64,000 bases of DNA from Metopolophium dirhodum (Eukaryota; Arthropoda; Insecta; Hemiptera; Aphididae), in the NCBI RefSeq assembly GCF_019925205.1, contig NC_083560.1, positions 16,449,145 to 16,513,144 on the forward strand. Reading direction: 5' to 3'. Both the position numbers and the translations under genes were made by a program. This document shows positions 24,980-37,495 of this stretch, piece by piece; position 1 is the stretch's first letter; each line of letters begins with the position of its first letter. The notes beneath the pieces are model-generated. The model was not told the origin of the DNA. It saw only the letters and a list, made by a program, of their open reading frames with translations, and did no database searches.

Positions 24980-26899
24980 GTGGTCTATCAACGACTACCC
25001 CACCATAAATATGTACTCCAAGTCTTGACAATGTCTCCATGGTCCAAGTATTGGTGATATTGGTTTAGAAGAGGTTCTTCAGATATATTTAATGATATAT
25101 CAGGCTTTAATAACCTACAATAACAAATATTTAAAACTAAATTAAAATATAATATTAATTTGTTGACAACCCATTAGTGTACTCTCACAGGGTCCCATAA
25201 ATATAATAGATATTCAAGACCTTCGGTTCCTTCTTTTAATTGCAAGCAAAGCAACATTTATTGTATTTGTATGGTATTGAATCTATTTTTATTAGTTCCA
25301 ATGCTTTGATAACTTTTTAATATACTTTATAATTGTTAAAATTATATATGTGTTCTAATATATATTATTTGTTATTTATAAATGCACACAATATAGAAAC
25401 AGAAGGTTCAAGTACTGAATCTGTAAAAGGTTGGGAAATTCTACTCTAGACACCTACTGTAAAGCAGAGTGATACTTGACCAACTTTTTTAAGTTGATTT
25501 TCCATACAAAATATTAAAATACAAATTACCAATTTTAGTTAGCTTACTTTTTCTTCAAATGGAACAGCAAAGTCATTGCAGGAAATAAGCTTCACCAAAT
25601 CTTCAGAAGATAAAGATAGGAATTCGTCACCTTTAACCACTTCGCTGAAAATAATAATTATTATTTTTACAATTAGTTACTGACTGATAGAATTAAGTTG
25701 TTTTTCATACAGAAAGTGTTGTTTAATATATTCTTCAGAACTCGAGAACAATTCCATACAGTTATGTAAGTCAGCAAATGCATTGATTCCAAGACAATTC
25801 AAAGGATTTAGATGTTTTTGTAAAAACTCAATACATGCACCATTTACAAAATCTAACTGTAAGACATTTGCAGCTGGTAACAACACCTTAGACATCAACA
25901 ATTATTTACATACAATATAATGTTGTTTGTTCTATCTAAAGACCGGATTTATATGTTTTTACATATCGTTACTGGGTCTATGCAGTCTTATGAGAGTAAA
26001 AAATGTGGATGATTTGTTCAATTCTGAATGCATAGAAAAAAGTTTTTTTTTGCATATTTGAGAATATTTTATGGGTTAGAGAATATTTAACTCATTTAGC
26101 ATATTTTGGAATATTTCGTAAATTGTGAGAAAAAATTTGTATTTATTTTTAATTTTAATATTACGGTACCCAGAAAAAATTTTTTTGAACATTTACAATT
26201 TTTTATTTTACCATTTCCAACTCTTACTAAAGTGCAATAATATTCCATTAGAATACGAAACTTTAAATACCTAATAATTAACTCACTATTAATATAAAAT
26301 TGAAAAAAAAAAATTTTAAATGCATATTAAAGTAAATATAATGATGTTTATTGATTATTTTTGCATATTTTTGCTTTTTTTTGTATATTTTGCATATTTT
26401 AGCATATTTTTTAAATTTTTAAGAGAATATAATGAGAATATTTTAAGATTTTTTCGAGAATATTAGCATCATATTTAAGGTATTTTAAGAGAATATAAAT
26501 CCGGTCTTTAGTTATATCAAATCAAATATTTAATTATACCTGTACATTTTCTTTGGTGATCATAATTTCTCCAGTATACATATAATCTACTAATCGCTGT
26601 AAAATGGTGGAATTTAATTCTTTTATATTAACAAGATCTTTATTGCTTTCCATGTCCAATTACAATTTTACCATCATCTGCTTCAAATCTAATATCAAAT
26701 AAAACTTCATTTCTAAAAAAAAAAGAATGTGATACTAATATTTATTTTGAATGAAGGTAAATTAACTGTCAATATACTTGCATAGAGATTGTAAGTCTTC
26801 TAGTATTCTAGTAGAGTGAAAGTTATTTCCAAAATTTGTTGGTTCACATTCCTTGGATGTCAGAACTTCTTTTGGATCACTTTCATAAGATTTAGTCAT
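24980..26899 (-). pseudogene. Kelch-like BTB/BACK gene copy with deleted BTB core
   Basis: Minus-strand exons: 26899-26778 (MTKSYESDPK...RILEDLQSLC), 26712-26541, 25886-25711 and 25644-25548, joined by consensus splice sites in matching phase. Exon 2 starts KNEVLFDIRFEADDG like a BTB domain. It then jumps from IVIGH to NKDLVNIKELNST with an extra base, losing about 25-30 residues of BTB core and the frame. Exons 3-4 are open and match the BACK domain (LLPAANVLQLDF, NPLNCLGINAFADLHNC, then FLEVVKGDEFLSLSSEDLVK, ISCNDFAVPFEEK). Below 25114 only fragments remain (ISEEPLL; a kelch-like TLSRLGV..YGG) in broken frames. Family proteins are Cul3 substrate adaptors. This copy probably makes no full adaptor; a short product is possible. 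Confidence 0.75.
25939..26508. mobile_element. MITE family C copy 1, AAGACCGGATTTAT termini
   Basis: AAGACCGGATTTATATG at 25939 and ATAAATCCGGTCTT ending at 26508, each flanked by TA. The 570-bp, very AT-rich interior has many TTTTGCATATTTT-like repeats. It lies in the intron between exons 2 and 3 of the kelch-like relic. A second copy is at 47105-47605 with the same TA flanks. Confidence 0.8.
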
Positions 26900-27110
26900 C
26901 CATTTCTTTTACTAATACACCTTTAAAATATTTTAAAAATTGTATTTAATTTTAATATCATCATTGTGTTAGAACTTAATACTAAATTTAAGTACCTATA
27001 GATGGGGTAAAAACTAACATAATACAGATGATAATAAATTATTAAGTAATTAGTTAGATAATATTGAATTATTGATGTTCAATAGATAGAAAATTATTGT
27101 ATGTAGCCAG

Positions 27111-27590
27111 CAGTGGCGGTTTTGGGGGTGGGGTAAGTGAGGCGGCGTCTCACCTAGAATATTGAAGTAAATATTACTTAAATGTATACTTCTTGGCTCA
27201 CCAATAGCACATATTTTGATAATAATTTTCAACATATTTATGATTTTATTTGAGAAAAAATTCTTCTTTACTAAGTTTAAAAATATGAATCATGAATAAT
27301 CTTTTATTATATTGTATATAAAGAAATGCTCAAAATAATTATTACATAAACAAACGCTGGTATTTCAGCCGGCGGCAATGTTCCGATGACGTCAGATAAG
27401 CACCATCTAACTTCTGAGTTAGTACTAGTGTACATAAATTACACACGCAAGCATATGTACGTGTGGATTGTGCATGTGCAGTGATAGACGTAACTCCTAA
27501 GTCTTTTATTTATGGTATGGTGGGGGGGGGGGGGGGGGGTTGATTCATAAGTTGCCTCACCAAAAAAGTTCTACTAAAACGCGGTAGCAG
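27111..27590. mobile_element. CAGTGGCGG-type inverted-repeat element
   Basis: CAGTGGCGGTTTTGG ... AAGTGAGGCGGC at the left is mirrored at the right by GCCTCACCAAAAAAG ... CTAAAACGCGGTAGCAG. A run of about 20 G lies just inside the right end (about 27517-27538). A fragment of the same end recurs inverted at about 40396-40465. Target duplication not identified. Confidence 0.55.
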
Positions 27591-28739
27591 GGGGTGTCAT
27601 TTCAGTTTTTTAATTTTTGACATTAACATTTTTAAAGGTCCTTTTAAAATAATTACTAGGTAGGTCACAATTACTACCTACTCTATTTAGTTTACATATC
27701 TCTTATTACTTTATTAGTTATGTACATTGTACACATTTGCATTCACCTGCAAGAATTTATTTAAATAATAAAAAAAAAAAAATACAATATTATAGATTAA
27801 GTGATTCTAATTTATTATCCTAATGATTCTATATTAGATGTATAGTCCATAATATTGGCGCTTTCATTATATTTTTGGCAGAACAAATTTGTTTTTCAAT
27901 AAATAAGTAATGTTGCCTTTCCCAAAAAATCTACAACTTTATGGAACATTTATTTTTAACTTCACACTATGATCACGACATTGTTTAAAGAAGAGGTATA
28001 TTGTGATTGTTAGTAAAATATTAGTGAATTAAAATAAGTTTCTAGGTAGGTCTATTTTCTTACTTATTTATTGTAGTTGAATTCAAATCAGTGCAGTAAT
28101 CGATAATACTGGATGTCTAGACAATAAGTATGATATTGAAATGTAGCTGGTCAGGAATTCACAAGAATTGAGCACTAATTTTTGGTTAATAAAAATTTAC
28201 AAAATTCATGTTGGGGTCATACAATTTTCTTTACCAAACTAATAAGTATAATAGCCAAACCAAAAACTTCATAAATCCACATACAGGAGCGAGGCGCTTA
28301 GACACAAACAATTGAGCGTTTACGGTCAGGTTAGGTACATTAAGGTACAAAATGTAATATAAGGACATGTGGAGCAATTTATTACAGGAAGAATGGAGGC
28401 GTTCAGCATAGGCGCAACTTGGGAAATTTGTCTGGCGAGGGGCTAGAATTGTATCAGCAGCACACACCCTGATAATTTATATTTCTAACCAAGAAATGAT
28501 TAAAAACTGGAGCCCGTCCCTAAATACGACTACGGCGTTCGGTCAATCCGACCAATGTCTTTGGATGTTTTTTTAATAGACATGAAAGACACGTTTGTAT
28601 AGAATACATTTTTTACGAACATAGCACAAGTACCTACGTTCGGTATTTTATTTTTTTTGATAGACACGTCACACGCGTACCTGAACTTACTAAAAAAATC
28701 ATTTACATGTTTTCGATTTTGACGAATGTTGTCAAAATT
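27591..28739. other. Intergenic
   Basis: AT-rich with short GC-richer patches (about 28240-28560). Open frames in this stretch match no family I recognise. Confidence 0.35.
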
Positions 28740-29320
28740 CTTACTATGGGCCGTCTGGGTGGTGCACAGTATAATATGGCGGCTGCGAGCTGCGGTAAGC
28801 TCTACAGTGAAACGCTGACACCTGCAAGAGTCCGCGTACCACGATTATGAAATTGACTATTGCGGCGCCGGTGGTTGCGTGCGATATGGCTTCGATATAC
28901 ACTTCGATGGCGTCGCGGCGTACGGTTGTAAGCAATAATAAAAAAAATAACAATATATCGATACCTACAAATAGGTATAAAATAAATCCGAAAACGCGCA
29001 AACACTATAAAACAAATATTAGAAAGCGTACATTATTATTATTATTATTATTATTTATTATCAGACGATGTTCGTTCGGTCGGCGTGTCGCGATCATGGA
29101 GTAATAAATTTGTTACTCGCGATTGAGTGCGTGCGTTAGTCTTTGAGCGACGGTATTCCGACGAGTGCACAAGACAAGTGGCGAAATGTTGGCTGTAACA
29201 GTAAAGTGTGCCCCTAACATGGAATAAACGAGTTAATCGTGAATTCTTCGTCAAATGACCGTTTATTCCATGTCTGAAGCACACATGCGCAGTGATATGA
29301 AAAATACGCGAGTTTGCAGC
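28740..29320. promoter_or_regulatory. CpG-rich segment, possible promoter / first exon
   Basis: A clear rise in CpG (GCGGCGCCGGTGGTTGCG; GATGGCGTCGCGGCGTACGG; TCGGTCGGCGTGTCGCGATC) in otherwise AT-rich DNA, with an ATT microsatellite at about 29034-29057. A small palindrome GGAATAAACG ... CGTTTATTCC lies at 29220-29270. It may hold the start of the spliced transcript suggested at 29.7-32.7 kb; orientation and start site are not resolved. Confidence 0.4.
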
Positions 29321-29846
29321 CTGCACTGAGGACATGCCTGTTTATTTACTTTTTGTTCAAATATCAAATGACAAATTTCAAAATCCAAAAGAAACATAAT
29401 AATAATATGTAAACATAGTTTTGAATCTCCATTCGTCATTATATAAATGTTCGCCATCTGTTATGTAAAAATGTTAATTACTAATTACCACGGACTGAGA
29501 TACAATAGATTATATCTTAGTCGGTGGTATAATTAGATACGTATTTAAAATGTAATATGAATTTATAACAGTTCATAATACCATTCTTCGGTTATTTTTC
29601 CCGGTATTTAAAATTACTCCATACAGTATCATTGTTGATGAAAATACAGTAATTTTTCTTTTTTAGATTCTGCTGGTGGTCTATTTTTTAAATCGCACTA
29701 ATCATTAGCTGTCAGTTTTTTATTCCTACGTCGACCGTTAATCTACCTACCTGAAAGAGCTCTCATTGTGTGGTTGTGGTAAGTTTATAACATTACATTT
29801 TACTAAAATATAAATTATAATTAAACTACATAATGATGATTATAGG

Positions 29847-30278
29847 CAAGGCTTTAATTTCACGTTAATTAGGATAGACATTTAGTAACTTAACTGTTAA
29901 CTTACTAAATGTCTATCCTAATTAACGTGAAATTAACGAGTTAATTTTTCATTTTAAGAAGTAAGTTAAGTTAATTTATTTTGTTTTGAATTTTATTATA
30001 TTTCACCATTTCAGTCTATTTCGTTTTCATGTCAAAAAATATGTATCGTAAATTGTTTAAAGTTAAAAATTTATATCATTCGAATCTAACTTATATGGAA
30101 ATACTGTATGAAGTATAAACACTATATCCTATAATTTAGTTTCGGGTTGGAAAAAATTAAGTACGATAGCGTTGTATAAACAAATTAATTTTTCTTTAAC
30201 TTAATAAAAAGTTAACAAAAAGTGTGTATTAACTTAACTTAACTCAGTTAAAAAAAATCATTAACTTGCCCTGCCTTG
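29847..30278. mobile_element. hAT-type non-autonomous element, CAAGGC termini
   Basis: CAAGGC (29847) and GCCTTG (ending 30278) bound a 432-bp element rich in TTAAGTTAA motifs. It is flanked by an exact 8-bp target duplication ATTATAGG (29839-29846 and 30279-30286). The left half holds a perfect 34-bp hairpin. Confidence 0.8.
29855..29935. repeat. Perfect 34-bp inverted repeat, 13-nt loop
   Basis: 29855-29888 is exactly complementary to 29902-29935 (outer bases TAATTTCACGTTAATT, inner ATTTAGTAA). Perfect pairing suggests recent origin or ongoing repair-mediated homogenisation. Confidence 0.9.
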
Positions 30279-30943
30279 ATTATAGGTACTTAATAATTAA
30301 TAATTCATTTTTGTCTTGTGTTTATTACTGTATTTTTTTAACCATTACTTTACAAGTACTATAAACGATTGTTTTATTGTTTAGGGTTATCTAATGGCGG
30401 TTGTCAGTATGGTATCAAGGGATATGATTGTTTACAAACTAGAAAAAATACTTGAAATTGTAAGATTTGTAGTATCTCCTCTTAAATATCTACACATTTT
30501 TGTGGGGTAATATTAGAGATAAGAAAAAAACTTTAACCACTACTGGTTAGTAATATTATATAAAAAAAATGGATTATGGATATTAAAATAAAAGTCTGTT
30601 TTTATTTTAGGTTTTGATTTGGGAGTTGACACAGGAGTTAATTTTTATATACAACCACAGAGTTCAAACGCATGGTCATAATATTTCTAGAACAATGATT
30701 GTCCAAGACATTTAACCTGTACGTATTTGTAAACGTAAACTATTTTATATATTTCTTTGTTACTTATTTGATATTTTAACAGATTTATGGTATCAAGTTT
30801 CATCTATACCGTGCTAAATTTGCATACTGGGACAAGGACACATACACAATTTAAGTCATCCAAGACACTTGACCAACCAATCACAAATGTTGTTTTAATA
30901 GCAATGAATAAAGTGGCTAACCTAAGGTTTGTATATTAATTAA

Positions 30944-31185
30944 TATACTCTATTGAGGTTAAGATTGAACCTCTTGGTAACCAAAACTCATCTCGTCGGC
31001 GCATCCCCACCTTTAGTCCCCCATCTACTATTGTATACACTATACGCTGTGGCAGCACCAACTTCCGCAAGTATCTAGGATCATAGACTGCCGCCAATGA
31101 TTTTCCAATTACAAAAAACATACTGTTGATCGATAGCTCAATCTATGTGTGCGTAAACAGTTCAATCTTAACCTGAATAGAATAT
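30944..31185. mobile_element. Small MITE with GAGGTTAAGATTGAAC termini
   Basis: TATACTCTATTGAGGTTAAG at 30944 pairs with CTTAACCTGAATAGAATATA ending about 31185, TIR about 27 bp with three mismatches. About 240 bp. The 61-codon minus-strand open frame inside has no resemblance to known proteins. Confidence 0.65.
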
Positions 31186-31605
31186 AAGGTCTAAAGATAC
31201 CACGAGTTCCTCAGTGGAGCTCAGTATTCATATGTATGTGAAATTAAATTTAAATAAATAAAAAATAAATATTATTATTTATTATTTATTGACATATAAT
31301 AAACTAACCTATTGTGTTGCACAAATTTAATCTACTATATTAAAATAAGTTATCTTGAAATAATAACTTGATTACTTCTTAAATTAATAAATAGGCTTAA
31401 CATAAACAAATTTCAATGGTTTTTGTACATTTTTAGTTTTTTTGTTTAACCTTTTAAATATGTAAATATTAAATATTATGTGTAATATGATGTAAAAAAT
31501 TGAAATTATTACATTATTAATCTTCTATTTTAAGTTTGAAAAGTTGATTTGTATTTTTATAATTGGTTCAGCATTTTAGATTAGAGTTGGAAAACAAATT
31601 AAACT

Positions 31606-32060
31606 ATGAGGATGTCAGCAGAATATTTGCTTTCTCTTACAGACCCATGCGCAACATAGATCCAAAGATCTAAAGTTCCAAAGATCTTTGCATTTATGTA
31701 AAATAGGTTTTTGTGATTTTTTAGTAATCTTGAGTAAAATCACAAATGACAAAAATTATAGAGGATGATATTTTTGAGTGTAAGACAAATCGGTTTTAAA
31801 TTATATTATCATTTGAATTTATATGCAACATTAAATAAAAAAAATAAATGTTATAAATTTAAATGGATATTAAATTGTCTTGAGATAATTTTTAGACAAA
31901 TATGTTATAGTTATACCCTCAAAAATATTCTCTATAATTTTTGTAATAGGTGAATATACTCTCTCAAAAACATAAATAAAAAATGATATGCGTGAATGCG
32001 TTTTTTCAATGTTGTGCATGGACCAGAGAGAGAAAACAGACAAGGCGCTGACTTCTTCTG
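31606..32060. mobile_element. MITE family D copy 1 (GATGTCAGC termini)
   Basis: Left GAGGATGTCAGCAGAATATT and right GGCGCTGACTTCTTC are inverted partners; inner blocks GAGTAAAATCAC, ATGATATTTTTGAG and CCTCAAAAATATTC pair across the centre. It matches the better preserved copy at 36988-37420. Confidence 0.65.
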
Positions 32061-32203
32061 AAGTTTGTTATACTAAAATACTAAATAATAGAAATAAAAA
32101 AAATAACTGAATTTATATTCAATGATAAATTGTCATTTGTTTCATTTTCAGGGTCTTGAGTAATCCACCTAAAAGGCTGCAGATATTCTTAAAACCATAC
32201 TGA

Positions 32204-34190
32204 CGAGGTACGCAGCGACCAGTCTACACTTTTCGTCAACCGCCACTACGGGCTACAGCGCGACAACGCCAACTCCCCCACCGCGCCACAAAGCACAAGG
32301 TGGGACGGGAAGGCGAGTCGCGTAGAACGAGTACCGGCCGTCGTAAATTCGCTAGTGTAAAACCCCCGTTTTTGACAGCCTTCCGTGCGCACGTACCACA
32401 ACCACCAAAAGATACCTATCTATATTTTGTCTTAGACATACCTCCGTCCGTTGTTTCCTTTTTTTTTATATTTTTTTTTGTTATAATATATATATATATA
32501 CACGTGTATCCCGTACGGGGTAAAATAAACGCAAACCTCCATCACCCTAATTGTGTTTGTTATAACGAACGAGTGTGCCATCCAACACACCCAACCAACG
32601 ACCGGCTCACCGCGGATCACCCGACACCACCGTCGTAGCCGCGTCAATACATAGAGGTTCTAAAACCAATAAAAAGTAGTACTCAAATAAACATAAAATG
32701 TATGATTCTTTATTTTTCAAATAAATGTACTTCGGTATTGTTTTCTATTAATGTTGTAAAAACAAAAATTATAATTACCCACATTTTGCCTTGATGTTTA
32801 ATTTACATTACTTTTATTATTTTTTTTTTTTTACTTGCCTCTAGTTGTATAAAAAATATTTTTAAAAGTATTTAAGTTACACACTCCAACAATAATATAT
32901 AGACAATTAATAGCATGATTAATTGAATTCTAAACACATGTTTGAAATTAATTCAAATATTAAACATAAACTGTTCAATATAGCGCAGGTAGTATTACAA
33001 AGCACAGACAATATTTTTTATTTTCATTTTTCTTGTAGTGTTCATTCACAGTATTTTTACGAAGCAAAAAATTACTGTGTGGAATTTAAGAAATTAATAA
33101 TTAATTTTGCTGTATATTACATAATATGGATATGAAAATTGTCAATAAATTAAAAAATACAGACTGTAAATAAATTCTGTAGTGTGGAACACTAATTATT
33201 TTTATAAAACTGAGTAATAAATTATTTGCATACAATACCACGCATACCACGCAACAAAGAAATATCAAAACTGACCAATATATTGGGGTCTTAAGATGTC
33301 AGTGTTATTTATTAATGTCCCGAATATCTTATGATTGAAAAGGTATTGAGTGGTTAAATATATTGACGGTTTTTTAAAAAGTAGTTTTATATTTTACGGA
33401 CGGCGTCGTTATTAAATACGCATTGAAGCAAAATATTATATATAAGTAGGTTACTTTTTTACCGATTAGATTTATATTGGCTGGAGCTTCTTTCAAAGAC
33501 ATATAATGTGTTGCTAGGGTATATCCTTAGTCCTTATCTTAGTTATTAGTAAAGATAGAACTTTTAAATACTATAATATACAATTATTTGATGTAATTGA
33601 AGTTTTAGTTTTTTGATAGTAAAGTACTTATTATTATTAAATAATTTTAATTCATAACGTTATTTTTAAAAGTTGGAAGAACCGGTTTAGTTTGTGATGT
33701 TCTGTGTTAAGAGTTTGAAGAACGTATTAGTTTATAACGTTCTTCGTGTAATTCTTCAAAGAACTTTTAGGTTATAACGTTTTTTGTGAAAAAGTTCAGT
33801 AAACTTAATAATTTTTAATGTTATTTGATATTTCATATTATGAACTTAATGAAGTAATTGATTTCTTTCCATTAGATTTTTGATCATGAATAACAATAAT
33901 GTTCTTTAACCGTTTTTTTTTTTAGTTCCTTTCGCACACTTTTATATCCACTCGATCCTTTAAGACTTCAGTCACTATTGTTGTCAATTTAATAATAATT
34001 ATGATTATATTTCAACGGTAGACGAATTATTGTAACACGGCATTGTGAATAGGCAATTCGGGGTACACACAAGACTAGGTGGAACTTATCGCAATAACAC
34101 GTTTACACGAAACTGCGGAAGCAATAACATGAAGATATCAGTGGCGCCGAGTACCTACGTAGTACTTACCTAAGGCCAGTCGTCAGTGGT
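32204..34190. other. Possible 3' UTR, then intergenic
   Basis: 32204-32720 is GC-richer with an AATAAA near 32667 and may be the UTR of the transcript above. 33640-33800 shows loose tandem units around GTTATAACGTTCTT. No other gene seen. Confidence 0.35.
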
Positions 34191-34197
34191 GGCTTGA

Positions 34198-34700
34198 ACT
34201 TTTAGATGCTGAGCGGGGCGATAAATGTATCGATTTTACAATGATGTGTTTTTCTTTTATCTGTCAGTGAATATTTTTTATAGTAGAAATAATGTTTCGA
34301 CTTACAACTCCAGCATCTATTCTGTTAGTAAATTAAATCTGATTGGTATTTTTGAGAAGTAAAATTGGAAAATTCACAGAAGTTTTCAAAAGTTTTTAAG
34401 CTATTTATAGGCATAAGAAAATTACGATTTTTGTTAGTTTTTTTCAAATTATTGTTCATCAAATTTCTTTTGCTCGGTCAAAATACTTGAAAATGTAATA
34501 CAAGGTTCCTCCTAAGTTGTTGTTGCTGCGCCAATTTAAAAAAAGTTTAGCGTAAATCCATAATAAAATATTATAAGGGGTCGAATGCACCTTTTCAACT
34601 AGGAATTTATTATTTAACTGATATTATATTTGATGCTATCGAAAAGTAATAAGTTTAGATTTTTATACCTATCTAACACAATATTTTTGAAATATTTTAA
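34198..34700 (-). repeat. Dispersed repeat family A, diverged partial copy
   Basis: Starts TTAGATGCTGAGCGGGGCGA and TCGATTTTACAATGATGTG, the family's terminal block in reverse orientation, then decays. Confidence 0.6.
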
Positions 34701-34711
34701 CTTCCGCGGAT

Positions 34712-35541
34712 TTTAGATTCTGAGTGGAACGATGAATGTGTTGATTTTATAATGATGTGTGTTTTTTTTTGTGCCTGTCATCACCTTTAAGGACGGTTTA
34801 AAAATGTTTGGATTTTCTTCAACAGTAACTTACTTTTCTGATAGGAAAGTGAATCTAGTTGGTACTTTGGGGGGGTAAAAAGTTAATATTTCCCATCTGT
34901 TTTTGAGAAAATCGATTTTGGTTTTTGGCGCATTTCTAAAACAAATGATCGTAGGTACATGAAATGTTGACTGAATGTTTATATAAGCATTTTCTATACA
35001 CCATAACATTTTGACTTATTTTGAGCTGTTTACGGACATTTTCAGTTTCCATTTTTTTTTTCTATAAATATCAATAAAATTTTATTTGTTGGGTAAAAAA
35101 ACGTGAAAATTTAATGCAAGGCTCCTGATATATTGTTACAACAACAGTTGAAAAATATTAAAAATACATAGGCACAATTTTTTTTTATAAGTATTTAAAG
35201 TTCAAATTTCGACAAAATGTATTATATTTATAATTTAATAATTATTATGTAGTTAAGAATTTATAAAATGTTCAATTTTTATAGCTAAGGATTGAAAGAT
35301 TTAAAACAAGGCTCCACGTAAATAGGTTATTTATAAATTACTTTATTCACAATAATATCATCAAATATTCAAATATAGGTACTTGGTAATATCATAGGCT
35401 GACTGACCGTTTTCGCTCAGAATAGTTTTTCTAATACAATGATATTATATCATTGAATTCAAATTTAACACCATACATTACAGTGACTCACTTGTAACCT
35501 ACTGTACAGCAGAGCGACATCCACTTATCCACCTTTTTTGT
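34712..35541 (-). repeat. Dispersed repeat family A, near-complete reverse copy
   Basis: From TTTTAGATTCTGAGTGGAAC to the reverse of the family start (GTACAGCAGAGCGACATCCA, CTTATCCACCTTTTTT). It includes GTGAATCTAGTTGGTACTTT, AGCTGTTTACGGACATTTTC, GGCTCCACGTAAATAGGTTA and GACCGTTTTCGCTCAGAATA. Shorter than the 21.7-kb copy because one internal module unit is absent. Two same-orientation copies lie side by side here. Confidence 0.8.
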
Positions 35542-35797
35542 TGTTGTTGTAAAGCCGAACAAAGTAATGTTAGTTTAAAAACGAATCATAATTATTATTA
35601 TCAGATTCAGGCTCAGTTACATGTAACCAAAAGAAAAATATGTTATTTTTTTTATATATCCTGAAAATTGGTATTTTAATATAATATGTATTACTATAAT
35701 AACCATAATAATTAATGATGGTAACTTTTGGTATCAAAAAATACAATCTAAAATACATTTGTAATACATTATAATAATAATTATTATTAATTATTTT

Positions 35798-36121
35798 CTG
35801 TACCACAGAACGTTCAACTAACGCAAGTCCATTTTTTGAAATTTTATCAGAATATGCTTTTTGTGATCTTTTTAAAGGTATTAAAACATAAGTCCTTTAT
35901 ACAATAAATGCATAGATATAGCAAGAAGTACCTATACTAACTTCAGTCCTAAATTATTGTAGGAGTATGGAAACGTATGTCCAGCCTTTACACGAATAGA
36001 GTAATGCAAAATAATATTTTTGAAGTACACAATATTGTAAGTCCGTTGCAAATATTTTTGTTTTGTCACTCCTGTAAAATTTGCTTTTTGTGACTTGCGT
36101 CACTCGACTTCTGTGGTACAG
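35798..36121. mobile_element. MITE with CTGTACCACAGAA termini
   Basis: CTGTACCACAGAACGTTCAA at 35798 pairs with CGACTTCTGTGGTACAG ending at 36121; pairing continues with ACGCAAGTCCATTTTTTG. TIR about 55 bp with mismatches, 324 bp total, non-coding. Confidence 0.7.
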
Positions 36122-36987
36122 TTTTTAATTTAATTAGTTTGTAGGTTTATACCTATCAACAAATTGAATCATCTATAATATCTCGTACTATAGATCCTAT
36201 AATGAATTTTTATTGCTGAAATTAAGTTTAGTTTGGAAAGATACTTCTATAGTTACCGATATTATCGATCCACCGAGAAGTCTGAAGGAACAAGCAACAA
36301 AAATAAGTATTTTTCCACTTTTCCTATTACCTATACATACAAGTAATGGGTTTATTAAATACCTACCTATAATACGCTTATATCAGTGTTATAATTTTTT
36401 TTCTAGATGATTTATCTCCAACATCAACATCTCACACATATTATATTAATGTCTTATTTTATTTTTTAAACAAATAATTAATATTCATTATTTTTCGAGT
36501 TATATGTAGAAAATAAATTGTATTGTCTATTTATTGGCACGTCTTATATAATATAATATATAAATTACGATCAATAGATCTAAATTCTAAATAGTATTTA
36601 ATTCGTGAGTTCGCGTTGAAATTATAGCGATGTATTGCGGCATAAATCCATTCGATCGCACGTAAAAACGAAATTGCTACTATACACACACGTTAACCCT
36701 AGGCAGTGTTGTGTTTTATCTAGATAGGTATATTTTTTATCTTTTATCTTATACAGATAAATGGGAAATATGTTATCCAAGATAAATAATTAAAACATCT
36801 AGATAAAATCTAATTTTTAAATATTTCTATTATAAATTATAATTAATGTTAATTAGGTATTTTATATTTTCTGATTACAAAATAGTACATTTATATTTAA
36901 ACATAATTGGTAAAAATTATTATTTAATATGTATTAGTATTATAATTTATAATTTATAAATATACCTATATATATTTTTCATTCTTC

Positions 36988-37420
36988 AGAGTCTGTCAGC
37001 GCACTATTTGTTTTCTCTCTCTGGCCCACGCGCAACATAGACAAAACGCATTTGCGCACAATCGTTTTTTCGATGTTTTTAAGTAATTTCAGAGTAAAAT
37101 CACCTATTACAAAAAAGATAGAGAACACTATTTTAGAGGGAATGACATCATATCGGTTTTATATTTTATTGTTATTTGACTTTGTATTCGACTTTCAAAA
37201 TAGACAAAAAAATGTTGTACATTTAAATTATGTTTAAATCGTTTCGAAACAATATTTAGAGAAATCGATATATCATTCCCTCAAAAATATTATTCTCAAT
37301 CTTTTTTTGCAATGAGTGATTTTACTCGAAGATTACTTAAAAACATAGACAAAACGATTCTGCGCAAATGCATTTTGCGCGTGGGCTAGAGAAAAAACAA
37401 ATAGTGCGCTGACATCCTCT
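36988..37420. mobile_element. MITE family D copy 2, long foldback
   Basis: AGAGTCTGTCAGCGCACTAT at 36988 and ATAGTGCGCTGACATCCTCT ending at 37420 are inverted partners; pairing runs for most of the 433 bp. Nested in the hAT-type element at 36705. Confidence 0.75.
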
Positions 37421-37495
37421 TAAATTATTAGATAGGTATATCAAATTCATATTTTAAATGTAATAAACTAGTAATAAACTAATAAACGTTTTGGG

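Larger units (their letters stand above)
29667..32720 (+). other. Possible multi-exon transcript, coding status unclear
   Basis: Exon-like blocks with good borders occur in order: about 29667-29778 (ends GTG|GTAAGTTT), 30385-30459 (ATG at 30394, MAVVSMVSRDMIVYKLEKIL..., ends ATT|GTAAGA), 30611-30718, 30783-30926 (ends CTAAG|GTTTGT) and 32152 onward, with AATAAA near 32667. Exons 30783-30926 and 32152-32203 join in one open frame of 64 residues ending RLQIFLKPY, but the 30611 block has an in-frame TAA, so one protein across all blocks is not supported. I recognise no family. It could be a lncRNA, a fast-evolving short protein gene, or chance. The last intron is filled with MITEs. Confidence 0.35.

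Noticed and set aside
28744..29335. Several overlapping open frames on both strands
   Set aside because: CpG-rich composition gives long frames; none resembles a family and they overlap each other.
30936..31121. 61-codon minus-strand frame
   Set aside because: Falls inside a MITE and has no recognised similarity.
32300..32647. 112-codon plus and 71-codon minus frames
   Set aside because: Low-complexity, overlapping, and located after the stop of the possible transcript; no family match.
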